A stretch of 64,000 nucleotides of DNA from Pseudomonas azadiae (GTDB taxonomy: Bacteria > Pseudomonadota > Gammaproteobacteria > Pseudomonadales > Pseudomonadaceae). Within the stretch, counting starts at the first letter, position 1, and each line of letters begins with the position of its first letter. Made by a program: the position numbers and the translations under genes. This document shows, one piece after another, positions 47,898-58,263 of this stretch. Under the pieces are notes generated by a model. The model was not told the origin of the DNA. It was given only the letters and a program-made list of their open reading frames with translations, and did not search any database. The DNA is taken from positions 372,001 through 436,000 of the forward strand of contig NZ_JAHSTY010000002.1 of NCBI RefSeq assembly GCF_019145355.1, given 5' to 3'.

Positions 47898-48114
47898 GAT
47901 GGTGAATCCTCTGTCCGTTGAAGTGGCTTGGGCAGAGTTTAGGTGGGGTGGGGCGGAGGGGGCGAATTGGGGTTGGCTATGGGGGGCATAGAGCACAAGT
48001 TGTGGCCAGCCGTGTTTATGCCCAAATCACGCAGTCATGGTCATCCATGTGCACCAGAAAAGTGAGCTTGCTATCGGCCAGCCAGAATGGTTATCCGATG
48101 GTTTCATGTTCGGA

Positions 48115-48522
48115 TTATTTGAAGTAGTAGTCGTCCGGCCCGTTAATGTAAACGCTAGGGTCTTTAAGTGATATGAATTTTGCATTGAACTTTATGGATG
48201 CGTTGTCGCTGATGGCTTCAAATGTAAAATAGTCACTGTCTTTGTTGATCTTTACGGTAAAAACCTCATGTGCTGGAATATTTGAAATCTTCAGGTTTTT
48301 GATCTCATGGAAAGTCAGACCTACTCTACACATGTTATATCCTTTATTTTTCCATTTTTCTGGTAAGTTATCTGGAAATTCAGGTATATCGAAACCCATG
48401 CCAATGCAAGGTTGGTCATTTTCTATTCTTATGGAAAAAAGAGCTATTTTTCCAATTTCGACAGAAAAGCTAAAAAGCTTGTTAAAAAATATGCTTCCAT
48501 CTAAATCATTCCAATATTTCAT
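48115..48522 (-). CDS. Immunity protein for the Rhs toxin, Imm50-like
   Basis: 135 residues beginning three bases after the rhs stop. It holds IPEFPDNLPEKWKNKGYN and VGLTFHEIKNLKI, which agree with the Imm50 family pattern (acidic residues, PxKW, then a hydrophobic strand). Base composition is clearly poorer in GC than its neighbours, as is usual for toxin tip/immunity modules gained by exchange. It should bind and neutralise the C-terminal nuclease of the adjacent Rhs protein in the cytoplasm. Confidence 0.78.
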   Translation of the reverse strand: MKYWNDLDGSIFFNKLFSFSVEIGKIALFSIRIENDQPCIGMGFDIPEFPDNLPEKWKNKGYNMCRVGLTFHEIKNLKISNIPAHEVFTVKINKDSDYFTFEAISDNASIKFNAKFISLKDPSVYINGPDDYYFK

Positions 48523-48524
48523 GT

Positions 48525-51500
48525 CTACTTCCTGAATGGATAATGTCTTTTTGCGCCTTCAATATAGCCTTTTCGAGGCTTATCGATTGGTCGCAAGTTG
48601 AAGTGCGGAGGGTGATCCCCAATGCCATCTACCCGACCGAATTTATGACCAGCCGAGTGGTCTTGAATAAGTATTTTTGAACCGTCCGACCGTGTAAATT
48701 GATAAACCCTTGTGTCGATGGGCATACCGTTATCATCCAGTATTCTTTTTTCATTTTTGTCCGTCATTTTTTCGATAGCGTATTGTTTGGTCTTTCCTGT
48801 GTCTGGGTCTACTACCATGTCCGGGCTCTGGGCCATTGGTATACCGGCATCTCTTTTCGCTTCTCTGAAGGCGCCTTTGCGTGAAACATCGGGTGCTTCT
48901 GGTTCATCCGATGCTTTACAGGATGACGGGTATTTCCCTTTCGGCGGGCAGTTGGCGCTCAGCCCTAGCGGATCCACCCACCCAGTAGGATTAGGCACGT
49001 ACTGGTACGCATTGATCCCACCCGCCAGCTTTACCGGGTCCGGTGTCAGGTAACGACCAATATCCGGATTGTAGTAGCGATGGCGGTTGTAGTGCAGGCC
49101 GCTTTCTTGATCGAAGTATTGGCCTTGGAAGCGCAGCGGGTTGTCGACTTTTCCTATATCGAGGCGGCTGATTTCGCCATAGGCGCGGTACTGCGCGGAC
49201 CAGACGATTTCGCCATCCGGTGCGGTGAGTTCCTGTGGCGTGCCCAGGTGGTCGAGTTGGTAGTGGTAAGGCTTTGTCTCTTTTGGACCGAAACCTTCCA
49301 GCAGCGCCAGCGGGCGGAAGCTGTCCGGTTCGTAGAGATAGCTGCGGTGACGATCCGCATGGTGTTCGGCGATGAGTTTTTCGCCTTGCCAGAAGAACTC
49401 GGTAGTGATGCCGTCGACGGTTTTGCTGATGCGGCGGCCGAACGGGTCGTAGCGATAGCTGGCGGTTTGGCCGTTGGGTTGGGTGATGCCGATCAGTCGG
49501 TGCTGGCAGTCGTAGCGGTATTCGGTGACGAGTTGATGGCCTTTGCCGCGTCGTTCGCGGATGAGGTTGCCGAAGGCGTCGTAGTCGTAGTGGCGGTCGC
49601 CCTGGATCATCAGGCGGTTGCCGGCGACGATGTCCGGACCGGGGCGGTCTTGCATGAGCAGGTTGCCGGCCGGGTCGTGGGCGAAGCGTTCCTGCTCGCC
49701 TTGGGCGTGGTCGGCGCGGGTGAGGCGGTTTAGTGGGTCGTAGTGGTAGCGGTGTTCGCCTTTGCGGGTGTCGTTCAGGCGGGTGAGGTTGCCGGATTTG
49801 TCGTAGTCGTAGTGGCGTTGGTAAACCGCACCTTTGACGTCGCACAGGCCGTGGTTGAACAAGCGCCCCCGGTCGTCATATTGGTAGCTGCTGAGCAGCT
49901 TGCCTTGGCCTCTGTTGCGCTCTCGACCGGCATCGAACTGGTGCTCGGTGAGTGTGTGGCCATTTAGCGCTACCTTCCTGAGCTGGCCGCCTTTGCTGTA
50001 GTTGAACGCCAGTCGGTTGTTGTCCGGCAGGCGCAGGTTCTTCAATTGGCCGCAGGGGTCGTAGCCATAGCGCAAGGTGCCCCAGCCTTGGTGTTCGGCG
50101 GTGAGGCGGTTTTGTGGGTCGTATTCGTAGGCTAAAAACCAATGGCCGTCGTCGACGCTGAGGAGATTGCCTTGGCGGTCGTAGGCGTAATCGATGATAT
50201 TGCCGTCGGGCAGGGTTTTTCTGACGAGGCGACCGGCATAGTCGCGTTCGTAGCGGGTAATTAGCTGACTGCCGTCGTCGCCGTGTTCGGTTTTTTCCTG
50301 CAGGTTGCCGTTGAGGTCGTAGACGTAGGCGGTGCGCTGGCCGTCAAAGCCGATTTCCTGCTGGATCAGGCCGTTGTTGTGGTACTGGAGTCGGTAGGTT
50401 TCGCCTGATTCGTTTTCGATCTCGGTCAGCAGTAGCCGGGCGTTGTCGTAGCGGTAGTTGACCTGGGTGCCGTCGGCGTTGATGCGGCGGCTGATCAGGT
50501 GCAGGCCGTCGGCGTATTCGTAGCGGGTGACGTGGCCTAGTTCATCGCGTTCAGAGGTGATTTTTCCGTAGGCGTTGTAGCTGTATTCCCGTGTGGCGCT
50601 ACCGGGCTGAGTCAGTTTCAGCAAACGGCCTGCGGCATCCCACTGATACTGCGTCAGCGCGCCGTGTTCGTCTTCGCGCGCAATCTGGCGGCCCAGTTCG
50701 TCGTAGCGATAGCGCTTCACGCCGCCATTTGGCAATTGCTCTTCAAGCAACTGGCCGCGCGCATTCCATGCCAAGCGATGACAGCTGTGATTCGGGTACC
50801 AAACCTGTGTCAGTTGTCCGTATTTGTTGTAGCTGTAGTCCGTAGAGTTACCGTCGGGATCGGTCCTGCGCGTAACGTCGCCCTGTTCATTACGCTCGTA
50901 TTTCCAGACTGCCTTGCCACGCCGCACAACCCGTACGAAACCGTGGTCATGCTCGTAGGTCGTCGGTTCATCGTCCCCCGGAAACAACGCCACCAAGCGC
51001 CCGGCTTCGTCGTACTGATACGCGGTGATCGCCCCGAGCGGGTCCTGCTCAACCGTCAGCCGGCCTTTGTCGTCGTAGGATTTGAAGTGTTGGGCGCCAT
51101 CCGGATCCACCCGCTGTACCAGCCGCGCACGATCATCATGGACATAGACTTCCTGACTGCCATCGGCGTTAAAAACTGTGACCCGGCCGTCATCACCCCA
51201 GACATACCGCGTGTCCATCTGCGAAAAGCTGGCCCAATGCCGGACACATCGCGCCGTCTTGCCAGACCTTTCCCACTCCCAATAGAAGCTCGCCCCACCA
51301 GCCAACCCACGCTCAAGAATGACGTGCTGCTCGTCGTACCGATAAACCTCGATTTCGCCTACGGCATTGGTCGCCGAGACCAACCGTCCTAGGTCGTCGT
51401 AGGCGTAAGAAACAACGTTCTGCTCCGTCACCCAGACAAACGGGCCGTCGTCCACTGCCCGCTCAATCTGGTACTCCACCGCCACAATGCGGCCCGACGC

Positions 51501-53234
51501 GTAGCGCAAAAACAGCGAACGCCCGACACCGTTATCCAGCCGCTCGATGCGCCCCAAAAAATCCCAGGAAATCCGCAGCCGGTTGTCGTACGCATCGCTG
51601 ATCGAGAACAGCACACCGTCGCGGAAGTGGTAGAACCGTGATGCCTGAGCCAGCACCAACTCATCCGGCGACGAGCCCAAATAAATTGCCGCTTCGGCCA
51701 GGCTATTGGTAATCGCGGGCCGAGAAACCGTGGGCAAGGGCAGGGTGGTAGACCGGTTCTCGTGGTCCGTCCACACCACCGAATCAGCGGAAACACTCAG
51801 CCGATGCGATAAAGAATGACTCCAGCCAAACCCCAACCCGCCATCCACTTCCACCGCACTGGTGCGGTACAACCGGGCCCACTCGAACGGCAAAACCCCG
51901 TCCAGAGCGCCATCGGTCAGCGTCAGTAATTCCTCGCCAGTGACCATCGACACGGGGCAACCGTTGGTGGCGGTTTTATCCGCAGAAGTGGCCGCATCCC
52001 CCGCCGGGTTCTTAGCCACAGCAGGCACATCGTCCACAGGCTCCTGCCGCACCAACACCGTCCGCTGGGACTTGTTGCGCACCACCGGCACCGGGTTGGA
52101 AACCAACTGATCCCCAGCCTTCAACGGCGCAACCGGCACGGCCTTGATCGGCGTCGCCGCGCTCCCCAGCAACAACGGTTTGGCCACTTCGACATGCGGT
52201 TCCAACCCAGGCCCCACGAGCTGATCCGCCAGCCTTTGCAGCCACGTGCGCACCCACCCGGACTTGATATGCCCCAGCGTCTGGACCCCCAGCCGAACCT
52301 GCACCCCCATGCCCCGCGTCGCCCAGGCCAGGAACAGATTGATCAGCACCTCGCCGGTTATCTCGCCCAGCAACTCGTACATCTGCGGCGGCGGCAGCAG
52401 GCGTATCCAGGCCACCATGGCTGACAGGTAGATGAACAACAGCGGCTCATCGCTGAGCACCAGCAGGCCTTTGGCCACGGCGTCCTTGCCCAGCTTCAGC
52501 AGCTCATCAAGTTCGGCCTGGGAGACGTACTGCAGCAGCTTCCGGCTGTTGGCCTTGAGGTCCGCCAGCAGTTCATACAACTGCGTGAGGTCGTCCCACA
52601 GGTTGTAGAGCGCCTTGCCGATCCCGGTCGAGAACGCCAACCCTTGCATCGCGCTGCGCTCGAAGGGCGTGGCGTTGGCAAAGTCGTCCCATTGCGGCTT
52701 GAAGGTCTTTTTCCACTCCTCGCGCAGGCGCTCGTCCAGCCCCGCGATCAGCGCCTGATAAGACGCATACAGCGCCTTGACGTGATCCTTGGAAACGTTG
52801 GGATAAAAAGTGATCTGGTATGGCTGATCGCGGGTGCAATCGTCGATGTGAAGCATGCCGCTGGGGCCAATCATTCGATGAATCGGCGCACCTGTCGGGC
52901 TGCCGTCGGCGGCAATTGCCTGCAGCATCACCGGCGTGTTGCCGATGGGCACAAACCGCGTGCTTTCGAACATATGGACCAGCGTCAGCGAGCCCTGGGC
53001 CTTGCACACGGCAACGGTGCGACTGGGTTCTTTAGACGACGCGGGAGTGACGAGGGAGACTTCGTCACCCACCTTGAACACCTGCTCCACTTCCAGCGCC
53101 GAACCCGTCCAGAAACTTTCGGCCCAGGCGTCAAAGGTGTTCAGGCACTGGCGCAAGTCACGAAAAACGCTGTCGACGTCCGGCTGCCTGGCGTCCAGGG
53201 GGGACAGGACGAACTTGCCGATAACCGGAATCAA
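48525..53234 (-). CDS. Rhs-family polymorphic toxin with HNH/Endo VII-like C-terminal nuclease
   Basis: 1569 residues. N-terminal region (about 1-420) has hydrophobic helices (FIYLSAMVAWIRLLPPP) and no PAAR motif; then NGCPVSMVTGEELLTLTDG opens the Rhs core with dozens of YD repeats (such as YRYDELGRQIARE) that form a toxin-holding shell, ending at the cleavage motif PTGWVDPLGL. The remaining about 145 residues are the toxin: KGAFREAKRDAGIP, then D1525-H1526, H1530, H1541 and H1544-F-N, like HNH/Endo VII toxins of the EHHH type but with Asp for Glu. Start is TTG, unusual; see the 14-codon frame overlapping it. No vgrG or eag gene adjoins. Confidence 0.88.
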   Translation of the reverse strand: MIPVIGKFVLSPLDARQPDVDSVFRDLRQCLNTFDAWAESFWTGSALEVEQVFKVGDEVSLVTPASSKEPSRTVAVCKAQGSLTLVHMFESTRFVPIGNTPVMLQAIAADGSPTGAPIHRMIGPSGMLHIDDCTRDQPYQITFYPNVSKDHVKALYASYQALIAGLDERLREEWKKTFKPQWDDFANATPFERSAMQGLAFSTGIGKALYNLWDDLTQLYELLADLKANSRKLLQYVSQAELDELLKLGKDAVAKGLLVLSDEPLLFIYLSAMVAWIRLLPPPQMYELLGEITGEVLINLFLAWATRGMGVQVRLGVQTLGHIKSGWVRTWLQRLADQLVGPGLEPHVEVAKPLLLGSAATPIKAVPVAPLKAGDQLVSNPVPVVRNKSQRTVLVRQEPVDDVPAVAKNPAGDAATSADKTATNGCPVSMVTGEELLTLTDGALDGVLPFEWARLYRTSAVEVDGGLGFGWSHSLSHRLSVSADSVVWTDHENRSTTLPLPTVSRPAITNSLAEAAIYLGSSPDELVLAQASRFYHFRDGVLFSISDAYDNRLRISWDFLGRIERLDNGVGRSLFLRYASGRIVAVEYQIERAVDDGPFVWVTEQNVVSYAYDDLGRLVSATNAVGEIEVYRYDEQHVILERGLAGGASFYWEWERSGKTARCVRHWASFSQMDTRYVWGDDGRVTVFNADGSQEVYVHDDRARLVQRVDPDGAQHFKSYDDKGRLTVEQDPLGAITAYQYDEAGRLVALFPGDDEPTTYEHDHGFVRVVRRGKAVWKYERNEQGDVTRRTDPDGNSTDYSYNKYGQLTQVWYPNHSCHRLAWNARGQLLEEQLPNGGVKRYRYDELGRQIAREDEHGALTQYQWDAAGRLLKLTQPGSATREYSYNAYGKITSERDELGHVTRYEYADGLHLISRRINADGTQVNYRYDNARLLLTEIENESGETYRLQYHNNGLIQQEIGFDGQRTAYVYDLNGNLQEKTEHGDDGSQLITRYERDYAGRLVRKTLPDGNIIDYAYDRQGNLLSVDDGHWFLAYEYDPQNRLTAEHQGWGTLRYGYDPCGQLKNLRLPDNNRLAFNYSKGGQLRKVALNGHTLTEHQFDAGRERNRGQGKLLSSYQYDDRGRLFNHGLCDVKGAVYQRHYDYDKSGNLTRLNDTRKGEHRYHYDPLNRLTRADHAQGEQERFAHDPAGNLLMQDRPGPDIVAGNRLMIQGDRHYDYDAFGNLIRERRGKGHQLVTEYRYDCQHRLIGITQPNGQTASYRYDPFGRRISKTVDGITTEFFWQGEKLIAEHHADRHRSYLYEPDSFRPLALLEGFGPKETKPYHYQLDHLGTPQELTAPDGEIVWSAQYRAYGEISRLDIGKVDNPLRFQGQYFDQESGLHYNRHRYYNPDIGRYLTPDPVKLAGGINAYQYVPNPTGWVDPLGLSANCPPKGKYPSSCKASDEPEAPDVSRKGAFREAKRDAGIPMAQSPDMVVDPDTGKTKQYAIEKMTDKNEKRILDDNGMPIDTRVYQFTRSDGSKILIQDHSAGHKFGRVDGIGDHPPHFNLRPIDKPRKGYIEGAKRHYPFRK

Positions 53235-53275
53235 GAGGCAGCCCCATTGAGCGGGGCAATGATGGAGAAGTGCAT
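53231..53275 (-). other. 14-codon frame overlapping the rhs start
   Basis: ATG 53275 with GAGGGA upstream encodes MHFSIIAPLNGAAS and stops at TGA, which overlaps the TTG taken as the rhs start. The ribosome site belongs to this ATG, not to the TTG. Either translation is coupled, or the ancestral rhs began here and a frameshift separates the two. Confidence 0.45.
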
Positions 53276-53375
53276 CGGCGGTCCCTCGCGCTGATTGATC
53301 AGGCGAGAGACTTTGGAGAGGTTGGCGGGTAAAAGAAGTCGGCGTTATTCGCCGGGATGTCTAGGACGTTTCGCC

Positions 53376-53400
53376 AAAACCTCGGGTAAACCGAGGGTTT
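53376..53400 (-). terminator. Hairpin after the chemoreceptor gene
   Basis: Read on the - strand, AAACCCTCGG pairs with CCGAGGTTTT around TTTAC with one bulge and ends in TTTT. It lies 33 bases past the chemoreceptor stop and before rhs, so rhs probably has its own promoter. Confidence 0.65.
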
Positions 53401-53432
53401 GTAGTAGGCAAAGGATTACAGGTTGAACAATC

Positions 53433-54914
53433 CTACAGCTTCAACTGCCCAATCGCCTTGCTCAGTTCCGCGGCCAGGGTGGCCAGTTCATTGCTCGTGG
53501 TCGCAGAGTCCACGGTCTGCTGCACGGTGTTCTCGGTCACATCGCGAATGCTCACCACCGCGCGGTTCATCTCTTCGGCGACGTGGCTTTGTTGTTCGGC
53601 GGCGACGGCGATCTGGGTGTTGCTTTCGCGCATCTGCGCCACGGCGCCAGTGATTTCGGCGAGCGCGGCACCGGCCTCCTGGGCTTGCTGTACGCAGTCG
53701 TCAGCCTTGAATGAGCTTTCCTGCATGAAGTCCACCGCGTCGCGGGTGCCGGCTTGCAGGGCCGAGACCATGCGGGTGATTTCGTCGGTGGAGCTTTGCA
53801 CGCGCTTGGCCAGGTTGCGCACCTCGTCCGCGACCACGGCGAAGCCACGACCCATTTCGCCGGCGCGGGCAGCTTCGATGGCGGCGTTGAGGGCGAGCAG
53901 GTTGGTCTGCTCGGCGATGCTGTGGATCACGCTGACCACACCGTTGATTTTCTGGCTGTCTTCGGCGAGTTTCTGGATCATTTCCGCGGTTTGTTGCACG
54001 CCGGTGGACAGACCGGCGATCGAGCGCTGTACCCGGCTGACCACTTCCTGGCCGCTGCCGGCGAGGGTGTCGGCGGTCTGCGACAGGTCGCGGGTGGCGC
54101 CGGCGTGCTGCGCGATGTGGTGGACGGTGGCGGTCATCTCGTTGATGGCGGTGGCGGCCTGGTCGGTTTCGCTTTGCTGGCCGAGCATGCCGTGCCGCAC
54201 CTCGTTCATGCTGCTGGCCAACCGCGCGGCACCTTCGTCGAGTTGCTTGGCGGTGCGCGCAACGGTATTGACCACACGCTGGTAGCCGGCCTGCATGGCA
54301 TTGAAGGCGCTGGCCATCTGGCCGACTTCATCTTTGCAGGCCAATGGCACGCGCGCCGACAGATCGCCGGTTTTCTCCACGTGCAGCATCACGTCCTTGA
54401 GGGTGTTGAGCTGGCTGAGCAGGAAGCGGATCAGCAGTTGTGAAGCGCCCAGCATCGCCAGCATCAGGATCAATACCGCCACGGCGTAGTTGGCGAAGCG
54501 TTCGCCGAACACTTGGCTCAGGCTTGGCGCGTAGGCCAGGATGGCGACGTATTGACCGTCAGTGCGGGCGATGACTTCAGCGCCCATCAGCGGGTTTTCA
54601 CCGAACACCGGCATGGGGTTGAGTTCGACCCAGCCGAGGGTACTGGCCAGGACTGACAGATCCTGTCCAGCCATTTGTGGGACTTGGCCGCGCTTGAACG
54701 TCAGCCAGTGCTCGCCCTTGGGCAATGCTTCGCCGGCCGGCCATGCGCTGAGCAAGTGAGCTTGCGCCTGAGCCGAGGCTCGCGATGCATCGCTGCGCGC
54801 CTGTTGTTCCAGCTGCACCGCATAGAGCACCAGCAGCAGGGTGGTGATGAAAGCGACCGCGTTGACGGCCCAGAATTTGTACTTCAGCGAGATATTGCTA
54901 AGCCAGGCACCCAT
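53433..54914 (-). CDS. Methyl-accepting chemotaxis protein
   Basis: 493 residues. Two membrane helices (about 15-35 and 165-190) enclose a small periplasmic sensor of about 125 residues; a HAMP domain ([20 protein letters not shown]) and the signalling domain follow, with the tip [20 protein letters not shown] and [14 protein letters not shown] 54914 ([14 protein letters not shown]) is typical for Pseudomonas receptors of this kind; the open frame to 55001 is not supported. Ligand unknown. Confidence 0.92.
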   Translation of the reverse strand: MGAWLSNISLKYKFWAVNAVAFITTLLLVLYAVQLEQQARSDASRASAQAQAHLLSAWPAGEALPKGEHWLTFKRGQVPQMAGQDLSVLASTLGWVELNPMPVFGENPLMGAEVIARTDGQYVAILAYAPSLSQVFGERFANYAVAVLILMLAMLGASQLLIRFLLSQLNTLKDVMLHVEKTGDLSARVPLACKDEVGQMASAFNAMQAGYQRVVNTVARTAKQLDEGAARLASSMNEVRHGMLGQQSETDQAATAINEMTATVHHIAQHAGATRDLSQTADTLAGSGQEVVSRVQRSIAGLSTGVQQTAEMIQKLAEDSQKINGVVSVIHSIAEQTNLLALNAAIEAARAGEMGRGFAVVADEVRNLAKRVQSSTDEITRMVSALQAGTRDAVDFMQESSFKADDCVQQAQEAGAALAEITGAVAQMRESNTQIAVAAEQQSHVAEEMNRAVVSIRDVTENTVQQTVDSATTSNELATLAAELSKAIGQLKL

Positions 54915-55010
54915 GGAAGGTTTTCTCTGATAGCGGAAACAGCATTGGCAAGGTGCCATTATTGTGCCGCTATCGATGAAAACCGTTTTGACATGGGTCA
55001 ATGCGCCGCA

Positions 55011-55817
55011 TTAATCCACCACGGGCAGCCCAAAAAACGCGCGGGCGCAGGCGGTACTGTGGCTGGCCAGGTCTTCCACGCTTTCGTTGCGATGCAGGGC
55101 GACTTCGCGCAGTATTTCCGCCAGATACGCGGGTTCGTTGCGACCATTTTTCGGTTTGGGACGCAAGGTACGCGGCAGCAGGTAGGGCGCGTCGCTTTCC
55201 AGCATCAGGCGCCCGCGGGGAATTTCCCTGACCAGCGGGTGCAAGTGTGTCCCACGGCGTTCGTCGCAGATCCAGCCGGTGATGCCAATATGCAGATCGA
55301 GGTCGAGGTAACTGAACAGTGCCGCTTGTTCGCCGGTGAAGCAGTGCACCACGGCGGCGGTGAGGTGGTCGCGGTAGTCCTTGAGGACGGCCAGCAGGCG
55401 TTCGTTGGCGTCACGCTCATGGAGGAACACCGGCAGTTTCAGCTCGACGGCCAGGGCCAAGTGTTCTTCCAGGACTTTTTCCTGCTGCGGGCGCGGTGAA
55501 AAATCCCGATTGAAATCCAGCCCGCACTCGCCAACTGCGCGTACGCGGCTCTCGTTGAGCAGGCTGCGCAAGCGCTGGGTACTGTCGCCGTTCCAGTCGC
55601 TGGCAGAGTGGGGGTGGATGCCGGCGGTGCTGAACAGGCGCTGGCCGCTTTCATCCAGTTTTACGCACAGCTCCAGAGCCTGTTCGCTGCTCTCGACGCT
55701 GGTACCGGTGAGCACCAATTGTTGCACGCCGGCGGCATAGGCACGGTCGAGCACGGCCTGGTGCTTTTCGTCGAAACTGGGGTTGGTCAGGTTGACGCCG
55801 ATATCAATGAGTTGCAT
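55011..55817 (-). CDS. tatD: TatD-family metal-dependent hydrolase / DNase
   Basis: 268 residues. N-terminus [15 protein letters not shown] is that of TatD proper, in place of the DTHCHL seen in YcfH. Metal ligands and motifs: [26 protein letters not shown] and [13 protein letters not shown]. coli TatD is a 3'-5' exonuclease linked with repair of oxidised DNA. The tat genes are not adjacent. The 236-base divergent gap to the transglycosylase gene shows no further gene. Confidence 0.93.
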   Translation of the reverse strand: MQLIDIGVNLTNPSFDEKHQAVLDRAYAAGVQQLVLTGTSVESSEQALELCVKLDESGQRLFSTAGIHPHSASDWNGDSTQRLRSLLNESRVRAVGECGLDFNRDFSPRPQQEKVLEEHLALAVELKLPVFLHERDANERLLAVLKDYRDHLTAAVVHCFTGEQAALFSYLDLDLHIGITGWICDERRGTHLHPLVREIPRGRLMLESDAPYLLPRTLRPKPKNGRNEPAYLAEILREVALHRNESVEDLASHSTACARAFFGLPVVD

Positions 55818-56053
55818 GGTGCTATCTCCGCCTGCGGCCGGAAAGCATATCAGAGCTGTAGATTTATAAGAAAAACGAAGAACTACAAAGAGTTATAGCT
55901 GTCTTTGAACGTCGCAAGTGACATTGTGGTTGGCCGAACGCCTTGCCCTGTGCCACCGTTGCGCGCAAAGCCTGCGCATAAAGCGCTCTGTTTCTGACGT
56001 CCACCGCCTCGTTTTTCGCGACGGCGCTGGCCAGTATTCTTTCCGGAGAGCGG

Positions 56054-57475
56054 ATGATCCGACCCTCGGCGTTGCTTATGTTGTGCCTGACGTTACTGCT
56101 GCCCATGGCTGCGGTTGCGCGTCTGGACGGGCCGCTGGAAGTGACCAAGCCCGGCAAGGTTCGCGACTTGGCGCAGATTCGCTCCAGCCGCACCCTGCGT
56201 GTGTTGGTCAACCAGAGCCGCAACAGCTCCGGTGAAGTCCAGGGCCAGGCCATCGGCGTCGAGTACCACCGCCTGCGCGCCTTTGAGCAGTACCTCAATA
56301 GTCATGCCCAGGATGGGCGCGACATCACGCTCAAGATCATTCCCAAGGCCAAGGACCAGTTGCTCGGCGCGCTGGCCCGTGGCGAAGGCGACCTGGTGGC
56401 GCCCGGTGAACTGCTCGATGTGAAGGCCGCGCACAAGATCAGCGCCAGCGATCCGATTGCCAGCGGCGTGCCGCTGTGGCTGGTGGGGGTGAAGGGCGAG
56501 CGACGGTTTACCACGTTGGAGCAACTGTCCGGACGCACCCTGGCATTGACCACCGGCAGTGCGGCGGCGGATGCCATCAGCCAAGTCAACCAGAAACTGG
56601 CCCTGCACAAGCAGCCACCGATCAAGGTGGAATGGGTGGACCCGACCCTGGCCGTGGAAGATGTGCTGGAGATGGTCCAAGCCGGTATTTTCCACCTGAC
56701 CATTGTCGAAAAGCCGATTGCCGAGCGCTGGTCGAAGATCCTGCCCAAGTTGCGCTTCGATAAGCAGGTGGTGATCAGCGAACCGGGCGACGAGTATTGG
56801 TTCGTGCGCCAGGATGCCTCGATGCTGAGGGCGAGCATTGATCGTTTCCTCAAGACCTATCGAACCCCCTCCGACCAGGATGTGGTGTTCCAGCGTATTT
56901 ATCGTCGGCTGTACCAAGTGCGTAACCCATTGGCACGCATTGACCGCCAGCGCCTGGAAAAACTGCGTCCGGTGTTGCAAAAGCACGCCCGCGAGCAGGG
57001 CATGGACTGGCTGAACCTTGCGGCACTGGCATTCAAGGAATCGGCGCTTGATCCTGGCGCACGCAGTAACGGGGGGCCGACCGGCCTGATGCAGATCACC
57101 CCGTCGGCAGCGCAGCGTGTGGGCGTCAACAATATCGAAAACCTTGATAGCAATGTGCAGGCGGGCGCGCGCTACCTGGCAATGATCCGCCGTAAGTTTT
57201 TCGCCAGCCCCAAGCTCAACGAGCGCGAGCGCATGGCGTTCGTGCTGGCGGCCTACAACATGGGGCCGGAGCGGGTGCAGGGCATGCGTACCGAAGCCAA
57301 GCGTCGAGGGTTGAACCCCAACCAGTGGTTTTTCCAGGTTGAACGCATCGCCATGGAGCAAGTCGGTATGGGCGGCGTCAGCTATGTGAACAGTGTCAAC
57401 AAGTACTATTTGGCGTTCGATCGGGAGCGGGAGTCCCTGGAGCCGCCGCCGACCAAAATTGCTTTAGCCAAGTGA
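56054..57475 (+). CDS. Membrane-bound lytic murein transglycosylase, MltF type
   Basis: 473 residues: signal peptide (about 1-22), a family 3 solute-binding-like domain (about 40-270) and a C-terminal SLT domain whose catalytic Glu is E329 in AFKESALDPGARSNG, followed by GLMQITPSAA and AAYNMGPERVQ. It cleaves peptidoglycan with formation of 1,6-anhydro ends. The signal lacks a clear lipobox, so anchoring is uncertain. GGAGAG precedes the ATG. I call it MltF type rather than mltF since a second copy may exist elsewhere. Confidence 0.9.
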   Translation: MIRPSALLMLCLTLLLPMAAVARLDGPLEVTKPGKVRDLAQIRSSRTLRVLVNQSRNSSGEVQGQAIGVEYHRLRAFEQYLNSHAQDGRDITLKIIPKAKDQLLGALARGEGDLVAPGELLDVKAAHKISASDPIASGVPLWLVGVKGERRFTTLEQLSGRTLALTTGSAAADAISQVNQKLALHKQPPIKVEWVDPTLAVEDVLEMVQAGIFHLTIVEKPIAERWSKILPKLRFDKQVVISEPGDEYWFVRQDASMLRASIDRFLKTYRTPSDQDVVFQRIYRRLYQVRNPLARIDRQRLEKLRPVLQKHAREQGMDWLNLAALAFKESALDPGARSNGGPTGLMQITPSAAQRVGVNNIENLDSNVQAGARYLAMIRRKFFASPKLNERERMAFVLAAYNMGPERVQGMRTEAKRRGLNPNQWFFQVERIAMEQVGMGGVSYVNSVNKYYLAFDRERESLEPPPTKIALAK

Positions 57476-57578
57476 TCTATTTAATCGATATTAATTAGGC
57501 ATTTTTTCGGCTTTTATCATTGTTTAATCTGATTATTATGGCGGCCAACCAACCCCTACTTTGAAAAGGATTGTCACC

Positions 57579-58013
57579 ATGAGCCCACTGATCAAAAGCA
57601 TCCTGTCCACCCGCGCCGGTTATGGCCTGACCATTCTGCGCATCGTGGTCGGCATCATCTTCGCCGCCCACGGTTCGCAGAAACTCTTTGGCTGGTTTGG
57701 CGGCTATGGCCTGGCGGGCACTGCACAGTGGATGGAAAGCATCGGCCTGGCGCCCGGTACGCTGATGGCGCTGCTGTCGGGCGGTACTGAGTTCTTCGCC
57801 GGCCTGGCTTTGATCATCGGCCTGCTGGCTCGCCCTGCGGCTTTGGGCCTGACGATCCTGTCGCTGGTGGCGATCTTCTCGGTGCACATCCATAACGGTC
57901 TGTTCATGGCCAACAATGGTTACGAGTTCGCCCTGGCCCTGCTCGGCGGCTCACTCGCGGTGCTGCTGGAAGGTGCCGGCAAACTGTCTGCCGACCGCGC
58001 CATCGCCCGCTGA
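57579..58013 (+). CDS. DoxX-family membrane protein
   Basis: 144 residues and four helices. The DoxX pattern is seen: ILRIVVGIIFAAHGSQKLFGWFGG, MESIGLAPG, GGTEFFAGLALIIGLLARPAA and FSVHIHNGLF. Family members are linked to quinone/thiol redox or membrane stress. ATG 57579 has AAGGA upstream; the TTG six codons before is not needed. A terminator follows. Confidence 0.88.
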   Translation: MSPLIKSILSTRAGYGLTILRIVVGIIFAAHGSQKLFGWFGGYGLAGTAQWMESIGLAPGTLMALLSGGTEFFAGLALIIGLLARPAALGLTILSLVAIFSVHIHNGLFMANNGYEFALALLGGSLAVLLEGAGKLSADRAIAR

Positions 58014-58035
58014 CGCTTGCGCCACACCCTGAATC

Positions 58036-58058
58036 GGCCCGCCCTGCGCGGGCCTTTT
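58036..58058 (+). terminator. Rho-independent terminator after doxX
   Basis: GGCCCGC (58036-58042) and GCGGGCC (58048-58054) form a perfect 7-bp stem with a 5-base loop and a TTTT tail. Confidence 0.9.
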
Positions 58059-58263
58059 CGTTGCTCTGGATTCTTGACACCGCCCTACCGGCTTCTCTAG
58101 GATGCCGCTCATGCGCCGATTTAAACAGCTAATTGCGGGGCGCCATGGGTGATCGTTATCGGTCCCGACAGAAGCATGCTCCATGCTTCGAAATTCCGCT
58201 AAAGCGCTGGTTCGGTGTTGCCTCTCACCTGCCCGCAGACTTTTGAGGCAGAGACACGACACG

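Noticed and set aside
49080..49733. A 217-codon + strand frame inside the Rhs core, and a similar one at 50664-51392
   Set aside because: Antisense of YD repeats; periodic Val/Ala-rich translation without any motif.
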